In this document: positions 21,959 to 29,852 of the stretch, piece after piece
Layout of the letters: every line of letters begins with the position of its first letter
Numbering within the stretch: the stretch's first letter is position 1
Assembly (NCBI RefSeq): GCF_900099705.1
Contig: NZ_LT629695.1
Coordinates: 62,001-126,000, forward strand
DNA from: Agrococcus jejuensis
GTDB taxonomy: Bacteria > Actinomycetota > Actinomycetes > Actinomycetales > Microbacteriaceae
Reading direction: 5' to 3'
DNA length: 64,000 bases
The notes under the pieces: model-generated
Told to the model about the DNA's origin: nothing
The model's database searches: none
The model's input: the letters and a program-made list of their open reading frames with translations, nothing else
Program-made: the position numbers and the translations under genes

Positions 21959-24612
21959 CAGGCGAGGCCCTCCGCGATCGCACGCAGCGCCTCGGGCATG
22001 CGTGCGGCATCCGTGCCGCCGCCCTGCGCCATGTCGGGCTTGCCGCCGCCACCGCCGCCGAGCACGGCCGAGGCCGCCTTCGCGAGGGGGCCGGCCTGCA
22101 CGCCTGCGTCGCGCGCCGCCTGGTTCGTCGCCACGACGACGACGGGCTTGTCGCCCACCGTCGCGCCGAGCGCGACCGTCGCGGCGTCGGCGCCGAGGCG
22201 CTCGCGCACCTGCAGCGCGAGCGAGCGCACGTCGTCGGCCGATGCGAGCGTGCCGAGGTCGGCCGCGACGAGCCGCGAGCGACCCTCGCGCGACGCGGAC
22301 TGCGCGAGCTCGGGCACGCGCAGCGCGAGGCGCTGCGCCTCGAACTCGGCGACCTTGCGCTCGGCGACCTTCAGCGACGCGACGAGGTCGTCGATGCGCG
22401 CCGGCAGCTGGTCCTTCGGCGTCTTGAGGCTCTGCGAGATCGACTGCACGAGCGCGCGCTCCGCGGCGAGCTCGCGGAACGCGTCCTGGCCGACGATCGC
22501 CTCGATGCGGCGGTTCGTCGCACCGACGCTCGACTCGCCCGTGATGGCGACGAGGCCGATCTGGCCCGACGACGCGACGTGCGTGCCCGCGCAGAGCTCG
22601 CGCGACCACGGGCCGCCGATGTCGACCATGCGCACGGTGTCGCCGTACTTCTCGCCGAAGAGCGCCATCGCGCCCGCCTCGCGCGCCTCGTCGAGGCCCA
22701 TGATGCGCGTCTCGACCGCGAGGTCGTCGGCGATCGCCGACGAGGCGATCTCCTCGAGCTCCGAGCGCGTGTCGGCGCTCAGCGGGTTCGACCACGAGAA
22801 GTCGAGGCGCATGTAGCCGGCCTTGTTGTACGAGCCCGACTGGTGCGCGTCCTGGCCGAGCACCTGGCGCAGCGCCGCGTGGATGACGTGGGTCGCCGAG
22901 TGCGCCTGCGTCGCACCGCGGCGGTAGGCGACGTCGACGATCGAGTGCGCGCGGTCGCCGATGCCGACCTCTCCCGAGACGATCGTGACGGTGTGGCTCG
23001 TGAGGCCCGGCACGGGGCGCTGCACGTCGACGACGTCGGCCTCGAACGCGTCGCCCACGAGGCGGCCCTGGTCGGAGTCCTGGCCGCCCGACTCCGCGTA
23101 GAGCGCCGTGGCGGTGAGCATGAGCTCGACGGTCTCGCCCGCGGCGGCGCGCTGCACGCTGACGCCGTCCTTGAGGATGCCCACGACGGCGCCGTCGGCC
23201 TCGAGCTCCTCGTAGCCGAGGAAGGCCGTCTCGCCCGCCGCGCGGAACTCGCCGTAGACCGACTTGTCGGCGAGCGCGCCGCGCTTCGCCTTCGCATCCG
23301 CCTTCGCGCGCGAGCGCTGCTCGCCCATGAGGCGGTCGAACGCGGCGCGGTCGACCGTGAGGCCCTGCTCCTCGGCGATCTCGAGCGTGAGGTCGATGGG
23401 GAAGCCGTACGTGTCGTGCAGCAGGAAGGCGGTGTCGCCGGCGAGCTGCACGCGGCCATCGCCCTTCGTCGTCTCGAGCGCGCCGTCGAGCACGGACGAG
23501 CCGGCCTCGAGCGTCTTGAGGAAGGTCTCCTCCTCGGCGAACGCGAAGCGCGACAGGCGCGACCACTCGGTGCCGAGCTCGGGGTACGAGGCCTGCATCG
23601 CGTCGCGCGACGCGGCGAAGAGCGTCGGGAACGTCGGCTGGTGCACGCCGAGCAGGCGCATGGCGCGGATGGCGCGGCGCATGAGGCGGCGCAGGATGTA
23701 GCCGCGACCCTCGTTGCCGGGCGTCACGCCGTCGGAGAGCAGCATGAGCGACGAGCGCACGTGGTCGGCGACGACGCGCATGCGCACGTCGTCCTCGTGG
23801 TCGGCGCCGTACTCGCGGCCCGACAGCTGCGCCGCGAGGTCGAGCACGGGACGCACCTGGTCGATCTCGTACATGTTCTCGACGCCCTGCTTGAGGAACG
23901 CGATGCGCTCGAGGCCCATGCCGGTGTCGATGTTCTTCGCGGGCAGGTCGCCGACGATGCGGAACTCCGTCTTCGACTTCACGTCGGTGATCTGGTCCTG
24001 CATGAAGACGAGGTTCCAGATCTCGACGTAGCGGTCGTCGTCGGTGGCGGGGCCGCCGTCGATGCCGTACGCGGGGCCGCGGTCGAAGAAGATCTCGGAG
24101 CAGGGGCCGGCGGGACCGGGCTGGCCCGTCGACCAGTAGTTCGTGTCGCGGCCGAGGCGCTGGATGCGCTCCTCGGGCAGGCCCGCGATCTCCTTCCAGA
24201 GCGCGACGGCCTCGTCGTCGGTCTCGAAGACCGTGACCCACAGGTCGTCGGGCGAGAAGCCGAGGTTGCCGTCGGCCTCCGAGCCGGTGAGGAACTCCCA
24301 CGCGTACTCGATGGCGCCGCGCTTGAAGTAGTCGCCGAACGACCAGTTGCCCGTCATCTGGAAGAAGGTGCCGTGGCGCGGCGTGCGCCCGACCTCCTCG
24401 ATGTCGTTCGTGCGGATGCACTTCTGCACGTCGGCCGCGCGCGGGTAGGGCGCGGGCTCCTGACCGGTGAGGTACGGGATGAACGGCACCATGCCGGCGA
24501 TCGTGAACATGATCGTCGGGTCGTCGCTGACGAGCGACGCCGACGGCACGATGGTGTGGTCCTTGCGCTCGAAGAAGCGCAGGAAGCGGTCATGGATCTC
24601 GGCGGTCTGCAT
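21958..24612 (-). CDS. alaS: Alanyl-tRNA synthetase
   Basis: Charges tRNA-Ala. The 884-residue protein starts MQTAEIHDRFLRFFERKDH, with class II motifs in the N-terminal half (QMTGNWSFGDYFKRGAI). An editing domain with HxxxH (HSATHVIHAALRQ) and CAGTHV zinc ligands follows. A C-terminal Gly-rich DHHA1 segment (GGGGGGKPDMAQGGG) completes it. A GTG three codons upstream is possible, but the GAGAG ribosome site is better spaced for the ATG. It heads the ruvX-mltG-aro run. Confidence 0.97.
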   Translation of the reverse strand: MQTAEIHDRFLRFFERKDHTIVPSASLVSDDPTIMFTIAGMVPFIPYLTGQEPAPYPRAADVQKCIRTNDIEEVGRTPRHGTFFQMTGNWSFGDYFKRGAIEYAWEFLTGSEADGNLGFSPDDLWVTVFETDDEAVALWKEIAGLPEERIQRLGRDTNYWSTGQPGPAGPCSEIFFDRGPAYGIDGGPATDDDRYVEIWNLVFMQDQITDVKSKTEFRIVGDLPAKNIDTGMGLERIAFLKQGVENMYEIDQVRPVLDLAAQLSGREYGADHEDDVRMRVVADHVRSSLMLLSDGVTPGNEGRGYILRRLMRRAIRAMRLLGVHQPTFPTLFAASRDAMQASYPELGTEWSRLSRFAFAEEETFLKTLEAGSSVLDGALETTKGDGRVQLAGDTAFLLHDTYGFPIDLTLEIAEEQGLTVDRAAFDRLMGEQRSRAKADAKAKRGALADKSVYGEFRAAGETAFLGYEELEADGAVVGILKDGVSVQRAAAGETVELMLTATALYAESGGQDSDQGRLVGDAFEADVVDVQRPVPGLTSHTVTIVSGEVGIGDRAHSIVDVAYRRGATQAHSATHVIHAALRQVLGQDAHQSGSYNKAGYMRLDFSWSNPLSADTRSELEEIASSAIADDLAVETRIMGLDEAREAGAMALFGEKYGDTVRMVDIGGPWSRELCAGTHVASSGQIGLVAITGESSVGATNRRIEAIVGQDAFRELAAERALVQSISQSLKTPKDQLPARIDDLVASLKVAERKVAEFEAQRLALRVPELAQSASREGRSRLVAADLGTLASADDVRSLALQVRERLGADAATVALGATVGDKPVVVVATNQAARDAGVQAGPLAKAASAVLGGGGGGKPDMAQGGGTDAARMPEALRAIAEGLA

Positions 24613-24690
24613 CTGGATCACGTCTCTCGATGCCCATGCGGGCGCTGCGGCCGCACGCAGGCGGCCGGGTCGTGCTGGTGAGGAGGGCGG

Positions 24691-24870
24691 CTACTCGCCG
24701 CGCAGCTCGCGGTCGCGGCTCGAGTAGCCGTCCTTGACGGCGTCGGTGAACTCGCGCACCCTCGCGTCGGCCGCGTCGAGGATCTCCTTGCCCTTGGGCG
24801 TCTGCTGCATGCGCGTGACGACGACGGCGCCGGCGATGGCACCGACGGCGAGCAGGGCGATGGTCCTCAT
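24691..24870 (-). CDS. Small single-pass membrane protein of unknown function
   Basis: A 59-residue protein with an N-terminal hydrophobic helix (about 2-20, TIALLAVGAIAGAVVVT). A short charged tail (TPKGKEILDAADARVREFTDAVKDG) of the YtxH-like sort follows. The ribosome site GAGGAGAG and a TAGACT -10 about 33 bp upstream support it. It lies between the rpsD terminator and alaS on the same strand. No function is assigned; it could be expressed with alaS. Confidence 0.75.
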   Translation of the reverse strand: MRTIALLAVGAIAGAVVVTRMQQTPKGKEILDAADARVREFTDAVKDGYSSRDRELRGE

Positions 24871-24902
24871 GGCAGGTCTCTCCTCGTGGGAAGTGGACGG
24901 CC

Positions 24903-24908
24903 AGTCTA
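24903..24908 (-). promoter_or_regulatory. Candidate -10 for the small membrane protein / alaS
   Basis: TAGACT lies after the rpsD terminator and gives a leader of about 26 nt with a good ribosome site. No obvious -35. Confidence 0.5.
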
Positions 24909-24933
24909 TCGACGGCGCGCGCGGAGACGGACG

Positions 24934-24962
24934 AAGGCCGCCCGGGAGTCCCGGACGGCCTT
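24934..24962 (-). terminator. Terminator after rpsD
   Basis: A 13-bp stem (one U-G) around a 3-base loop, 14 bases after the rpsD stop. No U tract, but the stem is very stable. Confidence 0.8.
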
Positions 24963-24976
24963 CGTGCACCGTGCGA

Positions 24977-25597
24977 TCAGCGCGCGGCGTAGTACTCGAC
25001 GACGAGCTGCACGTCGCAGACGATGGGCACCTCGGCGCGCTTCGGGCGGCGCAGCAGCACGGCCTGGAGGCGGTCGAGGGTGACCTCGAGGTAGCCGGGG
25101 ACCGGGGGCAGCACCTGGGCGTGACCGCCGGCCGCTGCGACCTGGAAGGGCTCCATGCCCTCGGAGCGCTCATGCACGCCGATGGTCTGGCCCTCCTTGA
25201 CGCGGAACGAGGGGCGGTCGACGCGCTGGCCGTCGACGACGATGTGGCGGTGCACGACGAGCTGGCGAGCCTGCGCCATCGAACGGGCGAAGCCCGCGCG
25301 CAGCACGAGCGCGTCGAGACGCATCTCGAGCAGCTCGACGAGGTTCTCACCCGTCAGGCCGGCCTGGCGGCGGGCCTCGTTGAACGTGAGGCGCAGCTGC
25401 TTCTCGCGGATGCCGTACTGGGCGCGCAGACGCTGCTTCTCGCGGAGGCGGACGGCGTAGTCGCTGTCGGCCTTGCGCTTGGTGCGGCCGTGCTGGCCGG
25501 GGCCGTACGGACGCTTCTCGAGGTACTTGGCGGCCTTCGGGGTGAGGGCCACGCCGAGCGCACGCGACTTGCGCGTGATGCTGGTCTTGGTGGTCAT
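24977..25597 (-). CDS. rpsD: 30S ribosomal protein S4 (zinc-free type)
   Basis: Primary 16S rRNA-binding protein and assembly initiator. The 206-residue protein has the S4 RNA-binding domain with LVELLEMRLDALVLRAGFA and RQLVVHRHIVVDGQRVDRPSFRV. The N-terminal region lacks the four cysteines of zinc-binding S4, so it is the C-minus paralogue that suffices without zinc. It is a stand-alone gene with its own leader containing three hairpins and its own terminator. Confidence 0.98.
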   Translation of the reverse strand: MTTKTSITRKSRALGVALTPKAAKYLEKRPYGPGQHGRTKRKADSDYAVRLREKQRLRAQYGIREKQLRLTFNEARRQAGLTGENLVELLEMRLDALVLRAGFARSMAQARQLVVHRHIVVDGQRVDRPSFRVKEGQTIGVHERSEGMEPFQVAAAGGHAQVLPPVPGYLEVTLDRLQAVLLRRPKRAEVPIVCDVQLVVEYYAAR

Positions 25598-25618
25598 GCG
25601 TTGCTTCCTTCGCATCGC

Positions 25619-25679
25619 GGCTGCGCGAGCAGCCAGCCGGTCTCCCGGCAAAAGGATGGGTGGATGGTCCGAGCGGACC
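25619..25679 (-). promoter_or_regulatory. Structured rpsD leader with three hairpins
   Basis: Three consecutive hairpins lie in the leader: 25666-25679 (6-bp stem), 25636-25649 (5-bp stem, 4-base loop) and 25619-25634 (5-bp stem). Some S4 genes are autoregulated through leader RNA structure; whether this one is regulated is inference. Confidence 0.4.
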
Positions 25680-25686
25680 GTCGTTC

Positions 25687-25692
25687 AGGCTA
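25687..25692 (-). promoter_or_regulatory. Candidate -10 element of rpsD
   Basis: TAGCCT in the rarA-rpsD gap. Transcription would begin near 25680, exactly before the first leader hairpin. Confidence 0.45.
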
Positions 25693-25722
25693 CCAGAAGG
25701 TCGCGCCGCACCGCTCGCGGCG

Positions 25723-27111
25723 TCAGTCGCCGCGCAGGATGGCGCGGATGCGCTCGAGCCGCGCAGCGACCTCGCGCTCGTAGCCGTGCGCGCCCGGGTC
25801 GTAGTACACGGTGCCCACGAGCTCGTCGGGCAGGTACTGCTGCGTCGCGACGCCGTGCGGCGCGTCGTGCGCGTAGCGGTAGCCCTTGCCGTGGCCGAGG
25901 CGCTTGGCCCCCGGGTAGTGCGCGTCGCGCAGGTGCGTCGGCACGCGACCGAACGCACCGCGGCGCACGTCGGCGATCGCCGCATCCACGCCCTTGTACG
26001 AGCGGTTCGACTTCGGGGCGGTCGCGAGGTAGACGGTCGCCTCGGCGAGCGGGATGCGGCCCTCGGGCATGCCGATGAGCTGCACGGCCTGCGCGGCGGC
26101 GGTCGCGATGACGAGGCCCTGCGGGTCGGCCATGCCGACGTCCTCGGACGCGAGGATGATGAGGCGCCGCCCGATGAAGCGCGCGTCCTCCCCCGCCTCG
26201 ATCATGCGGGCGAGCCAGTGCAGCGCGCCGTCGGGGTCGGAGCCGCGCACCGACTTGATGAAGGCGCTGATGACGTCGTAGTGCTCGTCGCCCTGCCGGT
26301 CGTAGCGCAGCAGCGCGGCGTCGACGCTCTCGGCGACGATCGCGTCGGTGACGACGGGCAGGACGTCGACGTCGAGGTCGGCGTCGACCTCGCTCTCGTC
26401 CCCGTCCTCGTCGTCCTCGGACTCCTCCGGTGCCGTCGCCGGCACCGCGAGCACGTGCGACCCCGACGCCTCGAGGATCGTGAGCGCGCGGCGGGCGTCG
26501 CCCGACGCGAGCCGCACGATCGACGCCCGCGCGGCGTCGTCGAGCACGACCCGGCCGCCGAAGCCCCGTGGGTCGGCGACGGCGCGATCGAGCAGACCGC
26601 CGAGCTCGTCGTCGGGCAGCTGCTCGAGCGTGAGCAGCAGCGAGCGCGACAGCAGCGGGCTGATGACGCTGAACGACGGGTTCTCGGTCGTCGCCGCGAT
26701 GAGCGTGACCCAGCCGTTCTCGACGCCGGGCAGCAGCGCATCCTGCTGCGCCTTCGTGAAGCGGTGGATCTCGTCGAGGAACAGCACGGTCTGCGAGTCG
26801 TAGAGGTCGCGCGTCGAGAGGGCCTCCTCCATGACCTGACGCACGTCCTTCACGCCGGCCGTCACTGCGCTCAGCTCGACGAAGCGACGATCGCTCGACG
26901 CGGCGATCGCCTGCGCGATCGTCGTCTTGCCCGTGCCGGGAGGACCCCAGAGGATGACGGACTGCCCGCTCCGCGCACCAGGAGTCGCGAGCCTGCGCAA
27001 CGGCGAGCCGTCGCGCAGCAGATGCCGCTGCCCCACGACCTCGTCGAGCGAGCGCGGTCGCATGCGCACCGCGAGCGGCGCGGTCGACGATCCGAGCCCC
27101 GCATTCGCCAT
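25723..27111 (-). CDS. rarA: Replication-associated recombination protein A (MgsA/RarA AAA+ ATPase)
   Basis: Clamp-loader-like ATPase acting at stalled replication forks. The 462-residue protein has Walker [10 protein letters not shown] near residue 58, Walker [10 protein letters not shown], sensor region AATTENPSF and the C-terminal tetramerisation/MgsA domain. An unusual highly acidic insertion (about residues 233-255, mostly E and D) sits between the AAA+ lid and the C-terminal domain. A TACGAT -10 lies exactly 6 nt before the ATG, so the mRNA is probably leaderless, which supports this start over longer alternatives. Confidence 0.94.
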   Translation of the reverse strand: MANAGLGSSTAPLAVRMRPRSLDEVVGQRHLLRDGSPLRRLATPGARSGQSVILWGPPGTGKTTIAQAIAASSDRRFVELSAVTAGVKDVRQVMEEALSTRDLYDSQTVLFLDEIHRFTKAQQDALLPGVENGWVTLIAATTENPSFSVISPLLSRSLLLTLEQLPDDELGGLLDRAVADPRGFGGRVVLDDAARASIVRLASGDARRALTILEASGSHVLAVPATAPEESEDDEDGDESEVDADLDVDVLPVVTDAIVAESVDAALLRYDRQGDEHYDVISAFIKSVRGSDPDGALHWLARMIEAGEDARFIGRRLIILASEDVGMADPQGLVIATAAAQAVQLIGMPEGRIPLAEATVYLATAPKSNRSYKGVDAAIADVRRGAFGRVPTHLRDAHYPGAKRLGHGKGYRYAHDAPHGVATQQYLPDELVGTVYYDPGAHGYEREVAARLERIRAILRGD

Positions 27112-27117
27112 GCCTCG

Positions 27118-27123
27118 ATCGTA
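27118..27123 (-). promoter_or_regulatory. -10 element for a leaderless rarA transcript
   Basis: TACGAT with a 6-nt gap to the rarA ATG and no ribosome site between. Confidence 0.55.
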
Positions 27124-27181
27124 GGGCCGACCACCCACGCGCCCGCGCGAGCGCGCGTCCATGAGGCACAGGCGCACGCGT

Positions 27182-27187
27182 TACGCT
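27182..27187 (+). promoter_or_regulatory. Candidate -10 for the cyclophilin gene
   Basis: TACGCT lies 30 nt before the GTG start, leaving room for the GGGAGA ribosome site. It is part of the rarA/cyclophilin divergent region. Confidence 0.45.
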
Positions 27188-27217
27188 CGTGCGAGCATCC
27201 AGACGGGAGACGGATCG

Positions 27218-28003
27218 GTGACGAGCACCAAGGAGCAGCAGCGGCGCGTCCGCGACTACCGCGCACGCCGCACGGTGCACGAGGGCAAGCAGCGCAGGCT
27301 CAAGCGCGACAACGTCATCGCCATCGCCGCGGTCGTCGTCGTCGGCACCCTCGCCGGCCTCGGCCAGTGGTGGTACGCCGACTCGCAGCCCACCGACGAC
27401 GCCGCCAGCGCCTCGGAGTCCCCGGCCCCCACCGACGAGGCCACGGCCTCGGAGGCCGTGCCCGACCCGTCGCTCGCCGAGGGTCGCGAGTGGACGGGCT
27501 CCCTCACGATCAACGGCGTCGAGCTCGGCATCCAGCTCGACGGCGCCGCGGCGCCGCAGGCCGTCTCGGCCGTCATCAACGACATCCAGACCGGCTACTA
27601 CGCCGGCAAGACGTGCCACCGCCTCACGACGGCCGACCGCTTCGAGGTGCTGCAGTGCGGCTCGCTCGACGGCACGGGCGCCGGCGACCCCGACTACCAG
27701 TACGGCCCCATCGAGAACGCGCCCGCCGACGACGTCTACGTCGCGGGCACGATCGCGATGGCGCGCGCGGGTGGCGACGCCAACTCGAACGGCCACCAGT
27801 TCTTCATCGTCTACGGCGACACCGACATCCCGGCGGACGCCGCGGGCGGCTACACCGTGATCGGCTCCGTCACGAGCGGTCTCGACCAGCTCGTCACCGA
27901 CGTCATCTCGGCGGGCACGACGCCCGATCCGACCACCGGCGTCGCCCCCGAGGACGGCGCTCCGCTGAACCCGGTGACGATCGATGCCGCGACCGTCGAA
28001 TGA
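27218..28003 (+). CDS. Membrane-anchored cyclophilin-type peptidyl-prolyl isomerase
   Basis: Catalyses cis-trans isomerisation of proline bonds, probably outside the membrane. The 261-residue protein has a basic cytoplasmic N-terminus (1-30), one transmembrane helix (33-50) and a Ser/Pro/Thr/Asp-rich linker to about 85. A cyclophilin domain follows with FEVLQCGSLDGTGAGDP and GHQFFIVYGDT. The first catalytic Arg of classic cyclophilins is not obvious: the usual FHRVI-like motif reads CHRLTTADRFEVLQCG. Activity may therefore be lower, as in other actinobacterial paralogues. The start is GTG with GGGAGA upstream. It is divergent from rarA, with DUF349 following. Confidence 0.9.
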   Translation: MTSTKEQQRRVRDYRARRTVHEGKQRRLKRDNVIAIAAVVVVGTLAGLGQWWYADSQPTDDAASASESPAPTDEATASEAVPDPSLAEGREWTGSLTINGVELGIQLDGAAAPQAVSAVINDIQTGYYAGKTCHRLTTADRFEVLQCGSLDGTGAGDPDYQYGPIENAPADDVYVAGTIAMARAGGDANSNGHQFFIVYGDTDIPADAAGGYTVIGSVTSGLDQLVTDVISAGTTPDPTTGVAPEDGAPLNPVTIDAATVE

Positions 28004-28019
28004 CGGCCGCCGCGTGAAG

Positions 28020-28025
28020 TAGCCT
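28020..28025 (+). promoter_or_regulatory. -10 element for a leaderless DUF349 transcript
   Basis: TAGCCT ends 7 nt before the ATG, with no ribosome site between. Confidence 0.55.
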
Positions 28026-28032
28026 TAAGGCC

Positions 28033-29262
28033 ATGGACGCGAACCCGTGGGGCCGCGTCGACGAGCATGGCACCGTCTCCGTCCGTGAGGGCGAGCAGTG
28101 GCGTGAGGTCGGCCAGTACCCCGACGCGAGCCCCGATGAGGCGCTCGCCTACTTCCAGCGCAAGTACGCAGATCTCGAGGGGCAGGTGCGCCTGCTCGAG
28201 CAGCGGTCGCGCGCCGGTGCCTCGGCGACCGACGTGCAGAAGGCCGCGAGGCATCTGCGCGAGTCGGTCACCGGAGCGAACGCCGTCGGCGACCTCGAGG
28301 CCCTGCTGACTCGCATCGACGCCCTCGCGGGCAAGCTCGAGGAGCTGAGCGCCGAGCAGAAGGCGGAGGCCGAGCAGCAGTCGCAGGCGGCCATCGCCGA
28401 CCGCGAGGCCATCGTGGCCGCCGCCGAGGCGCTCGCGGCTCGCGACCCGAAGCAGGTGCAGTGGAAGCAGGCGAGCTCCGAGCTCGACGCCCTCTTCCAG
28501 CGCTGGCAGACGGCGCAGAAGGATGGGCCGCGCATCCCCAAGTCGGCAGGCGACGCGCTGTGGAAGCGATTCCGCGACGCGCGTCAGACCGTCGAGCAGG
28601 GTCGCCGCGCCTTCTTCTCCGACCTCGACTCGCAGCACAAGGATGCGCGCAGCCGCAAGCAGGCGCTCGTCGAGCGTGCGCAGGCGCTCGCGCCCAAGGG
28701 TGCGGACGGCATCCCGGCGTACCGGTCGCTGCTCGACGAGTGGAAGGCCGCCGGCCGCGCGGGCCGCAAGGTCGACGACGCGCTCTGGGCCGACTTCAAG
28801 GCCGCCGGCGACGTGCTCTTCCAGGCGAAGTCCGAGGCCAACGCGATCGTCGACGGCGAGCAGGGCGAGAACCTCGCCGCGAAGCGCGCCATCCTCGAGG
28901 AGGCGACGCCGCTGCTGCAGGTCACCGACCGTGCGAAGGCTCGCGACGCGCTCACGGCGCTGCAGCGTCGCTGGGACGAGATCGGCCGCGTGCCGCGCGA
29001 GGCGCTGCGCGAGGTCGAGGACGGCATGCGCCGCATCGAGGCGCACGTGCGCAAGCTCGACGACGACCACTGGGACCGCACGAACCCCGAGCGCAAGGCG
29101 CGCTCCGAGGGGCTCGCGGGCCAGCTCGAGGAGTCGATCGAGCAGCTCGAGGCAGCGCTCGAGGCCGCGAAGGCGTCGAAGGACAAGGGCAAGGTCGCCG
29201 GCCTCGAGGCCGAGCTGCAGACGAAGCGCGAGTGGCTCGCGGTCGTCGCCGCCGCCCGCTGA
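28033..29262 (+). CDS. DUF349 domain protein, coiled-coil
   Basis: A 409-residue, highly charged protein made of repeated helical units. The units carry the recurring W-K/R...W motifs of DUF349 (WKRFRDARQTVEQGRRAFF, DALWADFKAAGDVLF and RRWDEIGRVPR). The N-terminal 30 residues (WGRVDEHGTVSVREG) form a short separate module. The rest is predicted long coiled coil ending in LEAELQTKREWL. The family is common in actinobacteria and lacks a firm function. It follows the cyclophilin by 29 bp but has its own leaderless-type -10. A hairpin lies just after the stop. Confidence 0.88.
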   Translation: MDANPWGRVDEHGTVSVREGEQWREVGQYPDASPDEALAYFQRKYADLEGQVRLLEQRSRAGASATDVQKAARHLRESVTGANAVGDLEALLTRIDALAGKLEELSAEQKAEAEQQSQAAIADREAIVAAAEALAARDPKQVQWKQASSELDALFQRWQTAQKDGPRIPKSAGDALWKRFRDARQTVEQGRRAFFSDLDSQHKDARSRKQALVERAQALAPKGADGIPAYRSLLDEWKAAGRAGRKVDDALWADFKAAGDVLFQAKSEANAIVDGEQGENLAAKRAILEEATPLLQVTDRAKARDALTALQRRWDEIGRVPREALREVEDGMRRIEAHVRKLDDDHWDRTNPERKARSEGLAGQLEESIEQLEAALEAAKASKDKGKVAGLEAELQTKREWLAVVAAAR

Positions 29263-29279
29263 CGCTCTCCACAGCCAGA

Positions 29280-29325
29280 CGACGAGGCGCCGCTCTCCAC
29301 AATCGTGGGGGTCGGCGCCTCGTCG
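29280..29325 (+). terminator. Terminator after the DUF349 gene
   Basis: CGACGAGGCGCC (29280-29291) pairs with GGCGCCTCGTCG (29314-29325), a perfect 12-bp stem with a 22-base loop, 18 bases after the stop. The loop repeats the GCTCTCCACA found just after the stop codon. Confidence 0.65.
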
Positions 29326-29354
29326 CATGCGCGGCATGCTGCACCCTCGCCGGC

Positions 29355-29852
29355 ATGCTCTCCATCGCAGAACGCTCCGCCATGCGGCTCGACGGCGACC
29401 TCGTCGACCTCGCCCACTCCGCCAGGCACGTCGACCGCGTCGACTCCCCCGCCGACCGCCTCCGGTCGCTGCGGCTGCCGCTCACGTCCGCGCACATCGT
29501 CTCGGGCCTCGCGGCAGCGTGGGTGCACGGCGCCGCTCCCCTGCCCGACGTCATCGACGTCGCGACGCTGCGACATCGTCGGGCCGAGGTGCCCGCCGGC
29601 TGCCGCGCCCTCATCCGTCGCGTGGCGCTGCACACGTGCCTCGACGTCGACGGCGTGCGCGTCACGTCGCCGCTGCGCACGGCCGTCGACCTGCTCGCCG
29701 ACGACCGCGACGACGACGTGACCCGCACGGCCATCCGGCTGCTCGCCGACGATCCGCGCGAGCTGCGCTGGGCGATCCCGGGATCGGGCCGCAGCCGCAT
29801 CGAGCGATCGCTCGCGCGACTCGAGGGGCTCGACCTCGTCAGCCGCCGGTGA
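29355..29852 (+). CDS. AbiEi-like (type IV antitoxin-like) protein, no toxin partner visible
   Basis: A 165-residue protein. It has an HTH-like stretch of the form LTSAHIVSGLAAAWVHGAA, then a segment with repeated His/Arg and GVRVTSPLRTAVDLLADD. This resembles proteins annotated in Micrococcales as AbiEi-like type IV antitoxins. No nucleotidyltransferase toxin (AbiEii) is next to it, so it may be a solitary regulator or a remnant. Its last 14 bases overlap the 3' end of relA on the opposite strand. The family call is from memory of similar proteins, and the start (ATG without a clear ribosome site) is uncertain. Confidence 0.55.
   Translation: MLSIAERSAMRLDGDLVDLAHSARHVDRVDSPADRLRSLRLPLTSAHIVSGLAAAWVHGAAPLPDVIDVATLRHRRAEVPAGCRALIRRVALHTCLDVDGVRVTSPLRTAVDLLADDRDDDVTRTAIRLLADDPRELRWAIPGSGRSRIERSLARLEGLDLVSRR

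Noticed and set aside
18333..24681. Very long plus-strand frames opposite aroC to alaS
   Set aside because: They cross several real genes and their promoters and terminators, and have no recognisable domain; artefacts of the composition.
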